Source of the DNA: Ambrosia x helenae
Taxonomy: Eukaryota; Streptophyta; Magnoliopsida; Asterales; Asteraceae
NCBI GenBank assembly: GCA_030844895.1
Contig: CM061223.1
Span: forward strand, 15,573,994-15,637,993
Direction: 5' to 3'
Length of the DNA: 64,000 nt
Shown here: positions 37,376 to 50,019 of the stretch, piece by piece
Numbering within the stretch: position 1 is the stretch's first letter
Layout of the letters: every line of letters starts with the position of its first letter
Program-made: the position numbers and the translations under genes
The notes under the pieces: generated by a model
Database searches by the model: none
Seen by the model: the letters and a program-made list of their open reading frames with translations, nothing else
Told to the model about the DNA's origin: nothing

Positions 37376-38160
37376 TGAAAGGGTTAAAAATTTAGTGGTA
37401 TGGTTTGGTGTAGTGTGTTGGAGTATTTGTTATGGGTTGGAGGAGCTAATCATTTTTTAAAAATAAAAAGTTAGATGATGGCTGTCAAACCAATAATTTT
37501 AAAACATGAGTCAAAAATGGTTTCTCTGTATATATAAATATTTAAAACATGAGTCAATCATTGTCTCTCTCCAAATATACGCACACCTCAAATAAATAAT
37601 TAGGAAATAAATACAACTGGAGGTGTTAGTTCTTCGTATCGAGTCAACGGGTTATAGAGATAAACATAAGCAGACTCATCAACTCTGGTCCGGATACACA
37701 AAAAATCATGTCGTGTTTTGGATAAGACTTGTTTAATCTTCAATTGCTAATATAACTACTATCATGTTGCTTAGTAACAATTTAAACAAATAATAGTTTC
37801 AACTCAAATAAACTCTTTATTGCGTTTAAATTGTTTTTCTTTTCTTATTTTGTGGTATAATGTGTTTAACCAAATGAAGAAATTGCACTAACTTTTCTTT
37901 TTAATCAATTTCATTAAATAAAATTTAGATAATTGAGCTAATTGTACTTATATTTTAGATATTTCTTTCACATAAGGTCACCCAGGGCGGTCCGCGATAG
38001 GCTCGCCGTGATGGCGTGGTCTCCGCGAAACACCACCCCACCTAATAATATCACGGCCGTGATTCTTATTATCGTGATGGCCATCACGTTACTTTGGCTC
38101 AATATTTGACCGTTGGCCAACGGTCATTTGACCGTTTTGATATTTAAAAAAAAATTAATT
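37376..38160. other. upstream region of the phospholipase gene and left flank of the Harbinger-type locus
   Basis: The first few hundred bases should hold the phospholipase promoter; I see no definite TATA box. 37975-38140 is GC-rich with CACGG/CCGTG inverted motifs and may be the left part of the Harbinger-type element whose transposase lies at 39220-40477; this is inference. Confidence 0.35.
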
Positions 38161-38167
38161 TTCAATC

Positions 38168-38171
38168 TAAA

Positions 38172-38204
<33 letters not shown>
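38168..38204. repeat. TA microsatellite, left of the inverted-repeat element
   Basis: An uninterrupted TA run directly abutting the element at 38204; a matching run lies at its right end (39103-39137). Confidence 0.9.
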
Positions 38205-38212
<8 letters not shown>

Positions 38213-39099
38213 GATCATACGAGAACCAACTTTAGGGAGAGAACCAGAGAACCATTGTCAACACAAACAAAAAAAACCTAAAAACCCCACCTTCACCCCC
38301 TAAAAACCTAAACCCACCCACCTCACTCCCTAAAAACCTAAACCCCCATCCCCCACACCGCCCCCCCCCCCCCCCCCACATTGTGAAATGCACATGTGCA
38401 GCTAACCCCACACCCCCCAAAAACCAAAACGCTCCATCCCATCCCCCCAAAAAGATAACCCATCTTCCACCATACCAAAAAACTAAACCCTAAAGCTAAA
38501 CCCATTAAAAAACTTAACTATAATAGTGAAATGCACACGTGCATGTAGTACAATTATCTTATTTTATAGTTTTATATAAGGGTTTTTTTAAGTTTATTCA
38601 CCAACAACCCCAAAAAACCTAACCACATTCCCATCATACCTAAAAACTAAACCCTAAAGCTAAACCCATGAAAAAAAACCTAACTATAATAGTGAAATGC
38701 ACTTCGCGTTTATTTAAAGATCATTGAATAAATTTTTTTCCACCTTATATATCATATCACGTCCATTTAAATGATCATTTCATTATGGCAATTGATAATT
38801 TATTCAAAAGTGTGCTCTAATAGTGAAATGCACATGTGCATACGGTATATGACGTAATTATGACGTAAAAAAGGCCATTTTTGTTTTTTTTTTATTTTTT
38901 TTGTATTTTTTTTTATTTTTTTTTCAGAAAGATTAACACTAAAAAAATATTTTGGTGTTTTTACTTTTTTTATTTTTTTATTTTTTTAGGTTATATATTT
39001 TTTTTATTATTTTTTTTTATTTTTTGGTGGAGGGGTTTTTGTGTTCACACTTGGTTCTTTGGTTCTCTCCCTAAATAGTGGTTCTCAAATGATCCAAAT

Positions 39100-39104
<5 letters not shown>
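38204..39104. mobile_element. inverted-repeat transposon-like element in a TA microsatellite, about 900 bp
   Basis: The left end reads AGGGTAGGGATCAT then GAGAACCAACTTTAGGGAGA; the right end is its inverse (TCTCCCTAAATAGTGGTTCTC then ATGATCC). The terminal repeats are about 50 bp at roughly 85% identity. TA repeats flank both sides, so the target duplication cannot be read. The interior has a C run of about 17 (38361-38377), T-rich tracts, and four copies of GTGAAATGCAC, two within the perfect palindrome TGCACATGTGCA (38390, 38828). Non-coding. Confidence 0.7.

Positions 39105-39137
<33 letters not shown>
39103..39137. repeat. TA microsatellite, right of the inverted-repeat element
   Basis: TA run matching the one at 38168-38204. 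The two were probably one tract before insertion. Confidence 0.9.
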
Positions 39138-39140
<3 letters not shown>

Positions 39141-39219
39141 CATTTTCAACCAAAATCAATACCACCAACAATCATAACTTACATTCAACAATCAAACAAG
39201 CCAAAAAATTATATATCAA

Positions 39220-40477
39220 ATGGAAGGCCCCTCGTGTCCACTCGACTCGTCTAGTTCTTCTGACTCGTCGGGTTCTTCGATGGAATTTTTTGCAATGGTT
39301 TGCGAGGCGGCGCAACATCAAAATACGGAACGTCCAAAGAAAAGAATGGTGTTGCGTGATCGGTGGGGGGCAAGTGACGTTTTGATGAACGATTACTTTG
39401 TAGAAAACCCAAAGTACAACGACGAGGTGTTTAAAAATCGATTTCGTTTATCAAAAGAATTATTTTAAAGATTGTCGGGGACATCGAAGGTAAGTTCGAA
39501 TGGTTTCAAGTAGGGTATGATGCTAGAGGGAAAGTGAGCTTTACGGCGATACAAAAATGCACATCAGCGATTCGTCAACTTGCTACCGGTAGGCGGTAAC
39601 GTTCCTGACGAATATGATGAGTATTTCAACATGTCTAGTAGAATTTCAAGTGAGTCTCTTCACTATTTTTGTAATGCTATTATTAATTTATATGGTAAAG
39701 AGTATCTCCGAAGACCGACTAGACACGACATTACACGTTTGTTCGCCGCGCATGAAGCTAGATGACATTTTCCCGGTATGATCGGTAGCATCGACTGTAC
39801 CCACATCGTGTGGAGAAGTTGCCCGAAGCAATTGCGAGGTCTTATGAGAGGTGACCATAAAAAAACCGACGATAATGCTCGAAGCCGTTGCGTCGAACGA
39901 TTTATGGAATTGGCATGCTTTCTTTGGTCCCCCCGGCTCAAACAACGACATCAATGTTCTAAATCAATCACCGCTTTTCGATATAGAGTTACAAGGAACC
40001 GCCCCGACGTGTCCGTTTACGGTGAACGGACGACAATATAGACGTGGCTTCTATCTTGTCGATGGCATCTACCCCGCTTGGTCAGTTTTTGTGAAAGCTT
40101 ACTCGTTTCCGACAATCGAAAAAGAAATATTGTTTAAGAAGCTACAGGAATCTGCGAGAAAAGACGTTGAACAGGTGTTTGGTGTATTGAAAGGTAAATG
40201 GCGCATATTAGACCGCCCAGTGCGTTTGGTTGATCAAGCGAAAATAAGTAGTGTTGTGTACGCGTGTGTCATATTGCACAACATGATCATAAAGGAAGAT
40301 GGGCGCATAATATCTCCGGATTACGTTATGGATACAGATATACCAGCAAACGTTCCAAATGATGTTCTTTTGGAGTTGCGGGATGAACAAGTCCACTATC
40401 AGCTTCGATTTGATCTAACGGAACACGTGGGTGGTTTAGATATCGAGTACGAGGACCCTTACCCACCGCTCACTTAA
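39220..40477 (+). pseudogene. PIF/Harbinger transposase (DDE_Tnp_4), frameshifted
   Basis: The gene begins MEGPSCPLDSSSSSDSSGSS, a Ser-rich N-terminus common in plant Harbinger proteins, and stays open to a TAA at 39466. The homology continues through IQKCTSAIRQL, DEYDEYFNMSSRISSESL and YLRRPTRHDI in shifted frames. The catalytic core follows: GSIDCTH (first Asp, about 39790), GSNNDINVL (second Asp, about 39950) and DVEQVFGVL (Glu, about 40170). The last part (39851-40477) is an open 208-codon frame ending DPYPPLT. At least three frameshifts or stops disable it. Unlike the fragment at 16984-17560 it is nearly full length. Confidence 0.88.
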
Positions 40478-40694
40478 TTTTTTTTATTTAATGTAATTTT
40501 TTTTATTTAATGTAATTTTTTTATTTAATATAATGTTTTTTTTATTTAATATAACGTTTTTATATATTTAAAAAAAATAAAGTTTAGTGATGAAATGTGA
40601 TGGAATGCGAACACCGCCGCATTGGTTTAGTGATGGAATGTGATAGAATGAGGTGACAGAATCTGATTGAGTGTGATAGTGTGATATATATTTA
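40478..40694. other. 3' flank of the Harbinger transposase gene
   Basis: Four short repeats of TTTATTTAATGTAATTTTTT type (40485-40560), then GTGATGGAATG repeats. No gene. The right end of the Harbinger element may lie here, but I could not match a terminal inverted repeat. Confidence 0.4.
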
Positions 40695-41506
40695 CTAGTT
40701 TTTATCCCGGGAGCGTCCCGGGTTGAAATATCTAAGATAACATAATAAAATATATTATTATTATTTTAAACAAATCTCTGCCATAAGTTATCATATTCAA
40801 ATATAAAAAAAAAAAAAAAAAAAAAGAAATCTCTGCGCCGGGGTATAAATCTAGTGCCATTACAAATGAATTCGGAAGTTTGTAATCGATCATTTTAAAA
40901 AGAACTAACATGAAATAAGAAAAAAAAAGTTAATTATTAAAATATCGAACGCATTAGTCTAAGGGTTATGTGATGCATTAAAAAATTCATGGGTATATGA
41001 TCGGGTATGTAGTTCGGGTATTTGGGTATTTTGTATTGGGTAATTGGGTCGAGTATCACCTAATTCCAAACCCGACCCAAACCCACAATTTTTTTTAAAC
41101 TAATCTCAAACCCGACACAATACATGTCGGGTTACAAAAAATAGTCAATTTTTTCTTTGATTTTTATATAGCACTATGGTACTCGTTGGAAAGATAATAA
41201 AACGCTCGTTAATTTGGTGTAATTTTTTTCTTTAAAAAATCTCGTATATAAAAGATATTAACGTTTAAAAGTTATGGGAGGAAACACGATAGATAAAATA
41301 ATAAAGGTTTAATATTTAGATTTAGTAGATTAGGTTTTTAATAGATTAGGTTAAAGATTATAATAGATTAGGTTAAATGATATTTATTTCTTTTTTTTTT
41401 AATTAGTTTAGAGTTGTCACATCACATCCTATGTGGCATCTCTCAAAAGAGAGATTGCATAAGAGTATAACATTTATGATTAATCCCTTTACAATATATA
41501 TATATA
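40695..41506 (-). mobile_element. Helitron-like element 1 (single internal unit)
   Basis: The minus-strand 3' end is the perfect hairpin CCCGGGACGCTCCCGGG, a short AT spacer and CTAG before T (40695-40698 on the plus strand). The interior holds one copy of the unit that is repeated eight times in the neighbour, anchored at ACAAATGAATTCGGAAG (40862). The 5' end abuts the next element; a TC start is not clear. Confidence 0.7.
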
Positions 41507-43995
41507 CTAGTTTTTATCCCGGGAGCGTCCCGGGTTGAAATATCTAATATAACATAATAAAATATATTATTATTATTATTATTTTAAACAAATCTCTGTT
41601 ATAAGTTATCATATTCAAATATAAGAAAAAAAACAAATCTCTGTGCCGGGGTATAAATCTAGTATCATTACAAATGAATTCGGAAGTTTATAATCGATCA
41701 TTCTAAAAAGAACTAACATGATATAAGAAAAAAAAAAGTTAATTATTGAAATATCGAACGCATTAGTCTAAGAGTTATGTGATGCGTTAAAAAATTCATG
41801 GGTATATGATCGGGTATTTGGGTATGTTGTTTCGGGTAATCGGGTCGGGTATCACCTAATCCCAGACCCGACCAAACCCACAATTTTTTTAAAACTAATC
41901 CCAAACCCGACACAATACCTGTTGGGTTATAAAAAATAGTCATTTTTTTCTCCGATTTTTATATAGCACTATGATACTCGTTCGAAAGATAATAAAACGC
42001 TCGTTAATTTGGTATAATTTTTTTCTTTAAAAAATCTCGTATATAAAATATATTAACGTTTAAAAGTTATGGGAGGAAATATGAGAGATAAAATAATAAA
42101 GGTTTAATATTTAGATTTTGTAGATTAGGTATTTAATAGATTAGGTTAAAGATTATAATAGATTAGGTTAAATTATATTTATTTCTTTTTTTAATTGGTT
42201 TAAAGTTGCCATATCACATCCTATGTGGCATCTCTCAAAGGAGAGATTGCATAAGAGTATGAGAAAAAAAAAACAAATCTCTGTGCCGGGGTATAAATCT
42301 AGTATCATTACAAATGAATTCGGAAGTTTGTAATCGATCATTCTAAAAAGAACTAACATGCTATAAGAAAAAAAAAAGTTAATTATTGAAATATCGAACG
42401 CATTAGTCTAAGAGTTATGTGATGCGTTAAAAAATTCATGGGTATATGATCGGGTATGTAGTTCGGGTATTTGGGTATGTTGTTTCGGGTAATCGGGTCG
42501 GGTATCACCTAATCCCAGACCCGACCAAACCCACAAGTTTTTTTAAACTAATCCCAAACCCGACACAATACCTGTTGGGTTACAAAAAATAGTCATTTTT
42601 TTCTCCGATTTTTATATAGCACTATGATACTCGTTCGAAAGATAATAAAACGCTCGTTAATTTGGTGTAATTTTTTTCTTTAAAAAATCTCGTATATAAA
42701 ATATATTAACGTTTAAAAGTTATGGGAGGAAATAAGAGAGTTAAAATAATAAAGGTTTAATATTTAGATTTTGTAGATTAAGTATTTAATAGATTAGGTT
42801 AAAGATTATAATAGATTAGATTAAATTATATTTATTTCTTTTTTTAATTGGTTTAAAGTTGCCACATCACATCCTATGTGGCATCTCTCAAAGGAGAGAT
42901 TGCATAAGAGTATGAGAAAAAAACAAATCTCTGTGCCGAGGTATAAATCTAGTATCATTACAAATGAATTCGGAAGTTTGTAATCGATCATTCTAAAAAC
43001 AACTAACATGCTATAAGAAAAAAAAAGTTAATTATTGAAATATTGAACGCATTAGTCTAAGAGTTATGTGATGCGTTAAAAAATTCATGGGTATATGATC
43101 GGGTATGTAGTTCGGGTATTTGGGTATGTTGTTTCGGGTAATCGGGTCGGTTATCACCTAATCCCAGACCCGACCAAACCCACATATTTTTTTTAAACTA
43201 ATCCCAAACCCGACACAATACCTGTTGGGTTACAAAAAATAGTCATTTTTTTCTCCGATTTTTATATAGCACTATGATACTCGTTCGAAAGATAATAAAA
43301 CGCTCGTTAATTTGGTGTAATTTTTTTCTTTAAAAAATCTCGTATATAAAATATATTAACGTTTAAAAGTTATGGGAGGAAATATGAGAGATAAAATAAT
43401 AAAGGTTTAATATTTAGATTTTGTAGATTAAGTATTTAATAGATTAGGTTAAAGATTATAATAGATTAGATTAAATTATATTTATTTCTTTTTTTAATTG
43501 GTTTAAAGTTGCCACATCACATCCTATGTGGCATCTCTCAAAAGAGAGATTGCATAAGAGTATGAGAAAAAAAACAAATCTCTGTGCCGGGGTATAAATC
43601 TAGTATCATTACAAATGAATTCGGAAGTTTGTAATCGATCATTCTAAAAAGAACTAACATGCTATAAGAAAAAAAAAAGTTAATTATTGAAATATCGAAC
43701 GCATTAGTCTAAGAGTTATGTGATGCGTTAAAAAATTCATGGGTATATGATCGGGTATGTAGCTCGGGTATTTGGGTATGTTGTTTCGGGTAATCGGGTC
43801 GGGTATCACCTAATCCCAGACCCGACCAAACCCACAAGTTTTTTTAAACTAATCCCAAACCCGACACAATACCTGTTGGGTTACAAAAAATAGTCATTTT
43901 TTTCTCCGATTTTTATATAGCACTATGATACTCGTTCGAAAGATAATAAAACGCTCGTTAATTTTGTGTAATTTTTTTCTTTAAAAAATCTCGTA

Positions 43996-44754
43996 TCTAT
44001 CTATATAATAAACCAAAGCCATTTTAATGATATGTCACTCAAAGAAGGTATTCTTTTCATTGAGTTTGCCATGTGTCATCCCATGTGGCAAGGTCTTTAT
44101 TTTAGGAAAATAATAATTTAAAATTTAAAAACAAAATTAAATTTTTATCTCTAATGTTTTTCCCATAACTTTTAAACGTTAATATCTTTTATATACGAGA
44201 TTTTTTTAAAAAAAAATTACACAAAATTAACGAGCGTTTTATTATCTTTCCAACGGGTACCATAGTGCTATATAAAAAACGGAGAAAAAAACGACTATTT
44301 TTTTGTGTGGTTTTGTTCATACAGGAAAAAAACACAAAGTGTTCAGGTTATTCATTAATCATGTATAGGCAAGTCATTAGTTTTGTTCAAACCAGTAAAT
44401 ATGATTTTTATTTACAACATGTGTTAGCATTGGAGTTGTATATTGTTTTAGGTTAGGTTTTTTATATTAGAGTTATACATTGTTTAAGGTTATGCACTAA
44501 CATTGAAGATACATTGTTAATTGTTTTAGGTTAAGTGCTACCCGAAGCTTTCCTGCATGTAACTGTAAAACGCATCAGTCTATTTCAGGTGTAAAATTGA
44601 TATTTCAAATTAGATTTCTCAACCCGGGACGCTCCCGGGATATATTAGTTTAAAAAATTGTGGGTTTGGGTCGGGCTTGGGATTACGTGATACCCGACCC
44701 AATTACCCTTTTTTTATATTAGAATATGATAACTTATGGCAGAGATTTGTTTAA

Positions 44755-44800
<46 letters not shown>

Positions 44801-45354
44801 TACCCGGGACGCTCCCGGGATATATTAGTTTAAAAAAAATTATGGGTTTGGGTCGGGCTTGGGATTACGTGATACCCGACCCAATTACCCTTTTTTATAT
44901 TAGAACATGATAACTTATGGCAGAGATTTGTTTAAAATAATAATAATAATATTCATTAATCATATATTGGCAAGTCATTAATTATGTTGTCATATTAGAT
45001 ATTTTATTATGTCATATTAGATATTTCAACCCGAGACGCTCTCCAACAGGTAATTGCTATGTTTTCTTTTTCTACCATATTCTGAAATAGCTCAAATCTT
45101 ATTGTATGCAGTTAAAGACCTTTGACTGAATGTATTGGTGCTAAACAATCTTTGTCTCCTTGAAGTGCTTGGCATCTTAATATTCTGTTTAGGTGTTGAT
45201 GTTGTAAGGTGAAATAGATCTTTTGGTATGTTTTTTTTTAAAAGTATCTAATGTAAGTTGATAGATAGATGTCATTTTTATAGTTTAGATACTTCTAATT
45301 TTATTCACTTTACTTAGATTTCTCAACCCGGGACGCTCCCGGGGTATAAGCTAG
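43996..45354 (+). mobile_element. Helitron-like element nested in the array, precise A/T insertion
   Basis: The unit sequence CTCGTA is interrupted after its A at 43995 and resumes with TATAAAATATATTAACG at 45355. The insert starts TCTATCTATATAAT and ends with the CCCGGGACGCTCCCGGGG hairpin and CTAG. It contains its hairpin three times (44623, 44803, 45326). The first 630 bp match the elements at 2950-3643 and, inverted, 9171-9880. No protein is encoded. Confidence 0.92.
44623..44952 (+). repeat. 180-bp tandem duplication with AAT microsatellite inside the nested Helitron
   Basis: The hairpin plus the following 170 bp (ATATTAGTTTAAAAA, then a GGGTTTGGGTCGGGC stretch, then CAGAGATTTG) occurs twice, 180 bp apart. 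The first copy ends in a long AAT run (about 44756-44801). Confidence 0.9.
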
Positions 45355-48214
45355 TATAAAATATATTAACGTTTAAAAGTTATGGGAGGAAATATGAGAG
45401 ATAAAATAATAAAGGTTTAATATTTAGATTTTGTAGATTAAGTATTTAATAGATTAGGTTAAAGATTATAATAGATAAGATTAAATTATATTTATTTCTT
45501 TTTTTAATTGGTTTAAAGTTGCCACATCACATCCTATGTGGCATCTCTCAAAGGAGAGATTGCATAAGAGTCTGAGAAAAAAAACAAATCTCTGTGCCGG
45601 GGTATAAATCTAGTATCATTACAAATGAATTCGGAAGTTTGTAATCGATCATTCTAAAAAGAACTAACATGCTATAAGAAAAAAAAAGTTAATTATTGAA
45701 ATATCGAACGCATTAGTCTAAGAGTTATGTGATGCGTTAAAAAATTCATGGGTATATGATCGGGTATGTAGTTCGGGTATTTGGGTATGTTGTTTCGGGT
45801 AATCGAGTCGGGTATCACCTAATCCCAGACCCGACCAAACCCACAAGTTTTTTTAAACTAATCCCAAACCCGACACAATACCTGTTGGGTTACAAAAAAT
45901 AGTCATTTTTTTCTCCGATTTTTATATAGCACTATGATACTCGTTCGAAAGATAATAAAACGCTCGTTAATTTGGGGTAATTTTTTTCTTTAAAAAATCT
46001 CGTATATAAAATATATTAACGTTTAAAAGTTATGGGAGGAAATATGAGAGATAAAATAATAAAGATTTAATATTTAGATTTTGTAGATTAAGTATTTAAT
46101 AGATTAGGTTAAAGATTATAATAGATTAGGTTAAATTATATTTATTTCTTTTTTTAATTGGTTTAAAGTTGCCACATCACATCCTATGTGGCATCTCTCA
46201 AAGGAGAGATTGCATAAGAGTATGAGAAAAAAAACAAATCTCTGTGTCGGGGTATAAATCTAGTATCATTACAAATGAATTCGGAAGTTTGTAATCGATC
46301 ATTCTAAAAAGAACTAACATGCTATAGGAAAAAAAAAGTTAATTATTGAAATATCGAACGCATTAGTCTAAGAGTTATGTGATGCGTTAAAAAATTCATG
46401 GGTATATGATCGGGTATGTAGTTTGGGTATTTGGGTATGTTGTTTCGGGTAATCGGGTCGGGTATCACCTAATCCCAGACCCGACCAAACCCACAATTTT
46501 TTTTTAAACTAATCCCAAACCCGACACAATACCTGTTGGGTTACAAAAAATAGTCATTTTTTTCTCCGATTTTTATATAGCACTATGATACTCGTTCGAA
46601 AGATAATAAAACGCTCGTTAATTTGGTGTAATTTTTTTCTTTAAAAAATCTCGTATATAAAATATATTAACGTTTAAAAGTTATGGGAGGAAATATGAGA
46701 GATAAAATAATAAAGGTTTAATATTTAGATTTTGTAGATTAAGTATTTAATAGATTAGGTTAAAGATTATAATAGATTAGATTAAATTATATTTATTTCT
46801 TTTTTTAATTGGTTTAAAGTTGCCACATCACATCCTATGTGGCATCTCTCAAAGGAGAGATTGCATAAGAGTATGAGAAAAAAAAAACAAATCTCTGTGC
46901 CGGGGTATAAATCTAGTATCATTACAAATGAATTCGGAAGTTTGTAATCGATCATTCTAAAAAGAACTAACATGCTATAATAAAAAAAAAAGTTAATTAT
47001 TGAAATATCGAACGCATTAGTCTAAGAGTTATGTGATGCGTTAAAAAATTCATGGGTATATGATCGGGTATGTAGTTCGGGTATTTGGGTATGTTGTTTC
47101 GGGTAATCGGGTCGGGTATCACCTAATCCCAGACCCGACCAAATCCACAAGTTTTTTTAAACTAATCCCAAACCCGACACAATACCTGTTGGGTTACAAA
47201 AAATAGTCATTTTTTTCTCCGATTTTTATATAGCACTATGATACTCGTTCGAAAGATAATAAAACGCTCGTTAATTTGGTGTAATTTTTTTCTTTAAAAA
47301 ATCTCGTATATAAAATATATTAACGTTTAAAAGTTATGGGAGGAAATATGAGAGATAAAATAATAAAGGTTTAATATTTAGATTTTGTAGATTAGGTATT
47401 TAATAGATTAGGTTAAAGATTATAATAGATTAGATTAAATTATATTTATTTCTTTTTTTAATTGGTTTAAAGTTGCCACATCACATCCTATGTGGTATCT
47501 CTCAAAGGAGAGATTGCATAAGAGTATGAGAAAAAAACAAATTTCTGTGCCGGGGTATAAATCTAGTATCATTACAAATGAATTCGGAAGTTTGTAATCG
47601 ATCAATCTAAAAAGAACTAACATGCTATAAGAAAAAAAAAGTTAATTATTGAAATATCGAACGCATTAGTCTAAGAGTTATGTGATGCGTTAAAAAATTC
47701 ATGGGTATATGATCGGGTATGTAGCTCGGGTATTTGGGTATGTTGTTTCGGGTAATCGGGTCGGGTATCACCTAATCCCAGACCCGACCAAACCCACAAT
47801 TTTTTTTTTAAACTAATCCCAAACCCGACACAATACCTGTTGGGTTACAAAAAATAGTCATTTTTTTCTCCGATTTTTATATAGCACTATGATACTCATT
47901 CGAAAGATAATAAAACGCTCGTTAATTTGGTGTAATTTTTTTCTTTAAAAAATCTCGTATATAAAATATATTAACGTTTAAAAGTTATGGGAGGAAATAT
48001 GAGAGATAAAATAATAAAGGTTTAATATTTAGATTTTGTAGATTAAGTATTTAATAGATTAGGTTAAAGATTATAATAGATTAGGTTAAATTATATTTAT
48101 TTCTTTTTTTAATTGGTTTAAAGTTGCCACATCACATCCTATGTGGCATCTCTCAAAGGAGAGATTGCATAAGAGTATGACATGTAGGATTAATCCCTTT
48201 GCAATATATATATA

Positions 48215-50019
48215 CTAGCTGATTACCCCGGGAAGGTCCCGGGGTTGATAAATTTAATAAGATTTAATAAAAATTGATAAAAGAAGAAAACTTAAATCAG
48301 GAATTGTCATCACAACTATAACATCAATTATCTACAATCAGAACAAAGAAATATAAACCATTTCGACTGTTACCGTATCTTCTAACCGCCTAAGATGCTA
48401 CCATCTCAATTATATTGGTCCCTTATGGATTTGATTCCTATATTAGCCACTAATAATTACAATAGAATACCACCACATAAACTAAAGTAAGGACATAAAC
48501 TTAAATCTAAAACAAAACTCAAATCACGAATTGTCATCACAACTATAAAATCAATTATCTACAATTTGAACAAAGAAATATAAACCATTTCGACTGTTAC
48601 CATAATGCCTAACTGCCTAATACATTACCAATCACACCTTTTATATCTCTTTTATAAAAAAAAAAAACCAAAGCTAAACTTATGGACCACTACTTTTCTT
48701 TCTTCTATCATTTTCTGCTCGTTGTGACTTAAACAAAGTAGTCCCAAACTAATAAAAACATATACAAACTAATAATTCCATATCATATATGTGACAAAAG
48801 TAATCTACGTTCTAATTCCATCGAGATTCCATTCCATTCTGTGAGAAGAACACACCTAAATTACAAATTAAATTACAATTCCCGCGCGATTCCAATTCCA
48901 TTATAGAGCTTATTTATGTCTAAATTTGCTTAAATGACACCTAATTCCTACCATCACTTCCTAAAATCATCCATCCTTATCAATTACACTATCTCCAAAT
49001 ATAAGCTAATAATTACATATCATATATCTGGATTTGACCACTGTCGGCCGCCTACCGATTAATTAGCTCATTAGTTGAAAATTACTCGGTGAACCTTCGG
49101 CGAAAGATTAATCATAAAGCCTAAAATAGTATGGCAAACAATGGCAAAGAAAAAAAAATCAACTTAATGGAAAATAAGTTAATAAGTAATCCTAATTTAC
49201 GCATACTATTAAAAATATTAAATAAATAAAACTACGAATGAAAACAAATATTTTTATTTTAAAATCAATAATCTTATAAAGTTAAATTGATAAAAGTAAT
49301 CTACGTTCAGTCCACCGACATATGTGATCAATCCATTGGAAAGTGAAAAATTGATAAAATATTAAATTTTAACCTTTAGCACACTATTTGGTCGTTATTT
49401 ACAAAACTACCCATCTTCTTCTTCTCTACATTACAGACGCAGCTCCGCTTTGTTGCCGTCACAGTGAGAAAACATAACGATTAAATCTTTCTTAACTCTT
49501 CTCTAATCACTTAAACTACTTTTACCAACTTAATTGAGGGTTAAAACCACAATAATATTCACGATTTAAAAACATATATATAAAAACTTAGGGACCCCGG
49601 AGGAAAATGGGCATCGGCCGGGAGCACGGCTCGCTTATCAATATGAATGTCTTGAAGCAGAGATGATCCGAGAACTAACATCAAACCGAATCTGAGATGA
49701 ACTCAAACGACATCGGTTTGTAACAAAAATAGAATTTGGAGATGAAAAGATGGGAGCAAACCTGGAAGGAAAAAACGATGGTCGTAGGAATCGTTGCCCC
49801 TGCTGCTTGGTTCCGAAAACAATGAGGTTGAAGAATTTTAGGGTTTAGGGTGGGAAGGTAGGGATTATATATGATAGGTAGGGTTTTATGTGATTTAATT
49901 TTATTTAAAAAAAAATTAAAAAGAATGCACCACATGATGCCACATGACACATTCAAAGGTTGAAGGGTTGCCTCATTGAATGCCATGTCATCATAGTGCA
50001 ATTCTTTTATATATATAGA
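48215..50019 (-). mobile_element. Helitron-like element 3, 1.8 kb
   Basis: On the minus strand it begins TCTATATATATAAAAGAATT at 50019 (preceded by A) and ends with the hairpin CCCCGGGACCTTCCCGGGG and CTAG at 48215 (followed by T). The first 100 bp share the CATGTGGCA and CATCCTA-type motifs of the other elements. The middle (49430-49880) is less AT-rich and has exon-like stretches with a possible donor at about 49761, so a captured host gene fragment is possible, but I recognise no protein. Confidence 0.8.

Larger units (their letters stand above)
41507..48214 (-). mobile_element. Helitron-like element 2 with eight ~650-bp tandem units
   Basis: The minus-strand 3' terminus (41507-41510 CTAG, hairpin with CCCGGGACGCTCCCGGG) is the same as in element 1. 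The anchor TACAAATGAATTCGG recurs at 41669, 42309, 42959, 43610, 45620, 46270, 46923 and 47573, spacing 640-653 bp once the 1,359-bp insertion at 43996-45354 is removed. Units are nearly identical and differ mostly in A-run length. Each unit itself contains CGGGGTATAAATCTAG, resembling a Helitron 3' end on the plus strand. Short minus-strand frames of 62-63 codons recur in each unit and are by-products of the repeat. Confidence 0.85.

Noticed and set aside
37975..40680. Complete Harbinger element around the transposase gene
   Set aside because: The GC-rich left part and the GTGATGGAATG right part are suggestive, but I could not match inverted ends or a 3-bp duplication, so only the transposase pseudogene is called.
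42168..47623. Recurring 62-63-codon minus-strand frames (start MLVLFRMIDYK)
   Set aside because: They recur only because the 650-bp unit is repeated, have no domain, and vary at A runs; not treated as genes.
41600..48200. Regularly spaced repeats resembling a CRISPR array
   Set aside because: Units are about 650 bp and nearly identical throughout, without unique spacers or cas genes; they are tandem copies inside a Helitron-like element.
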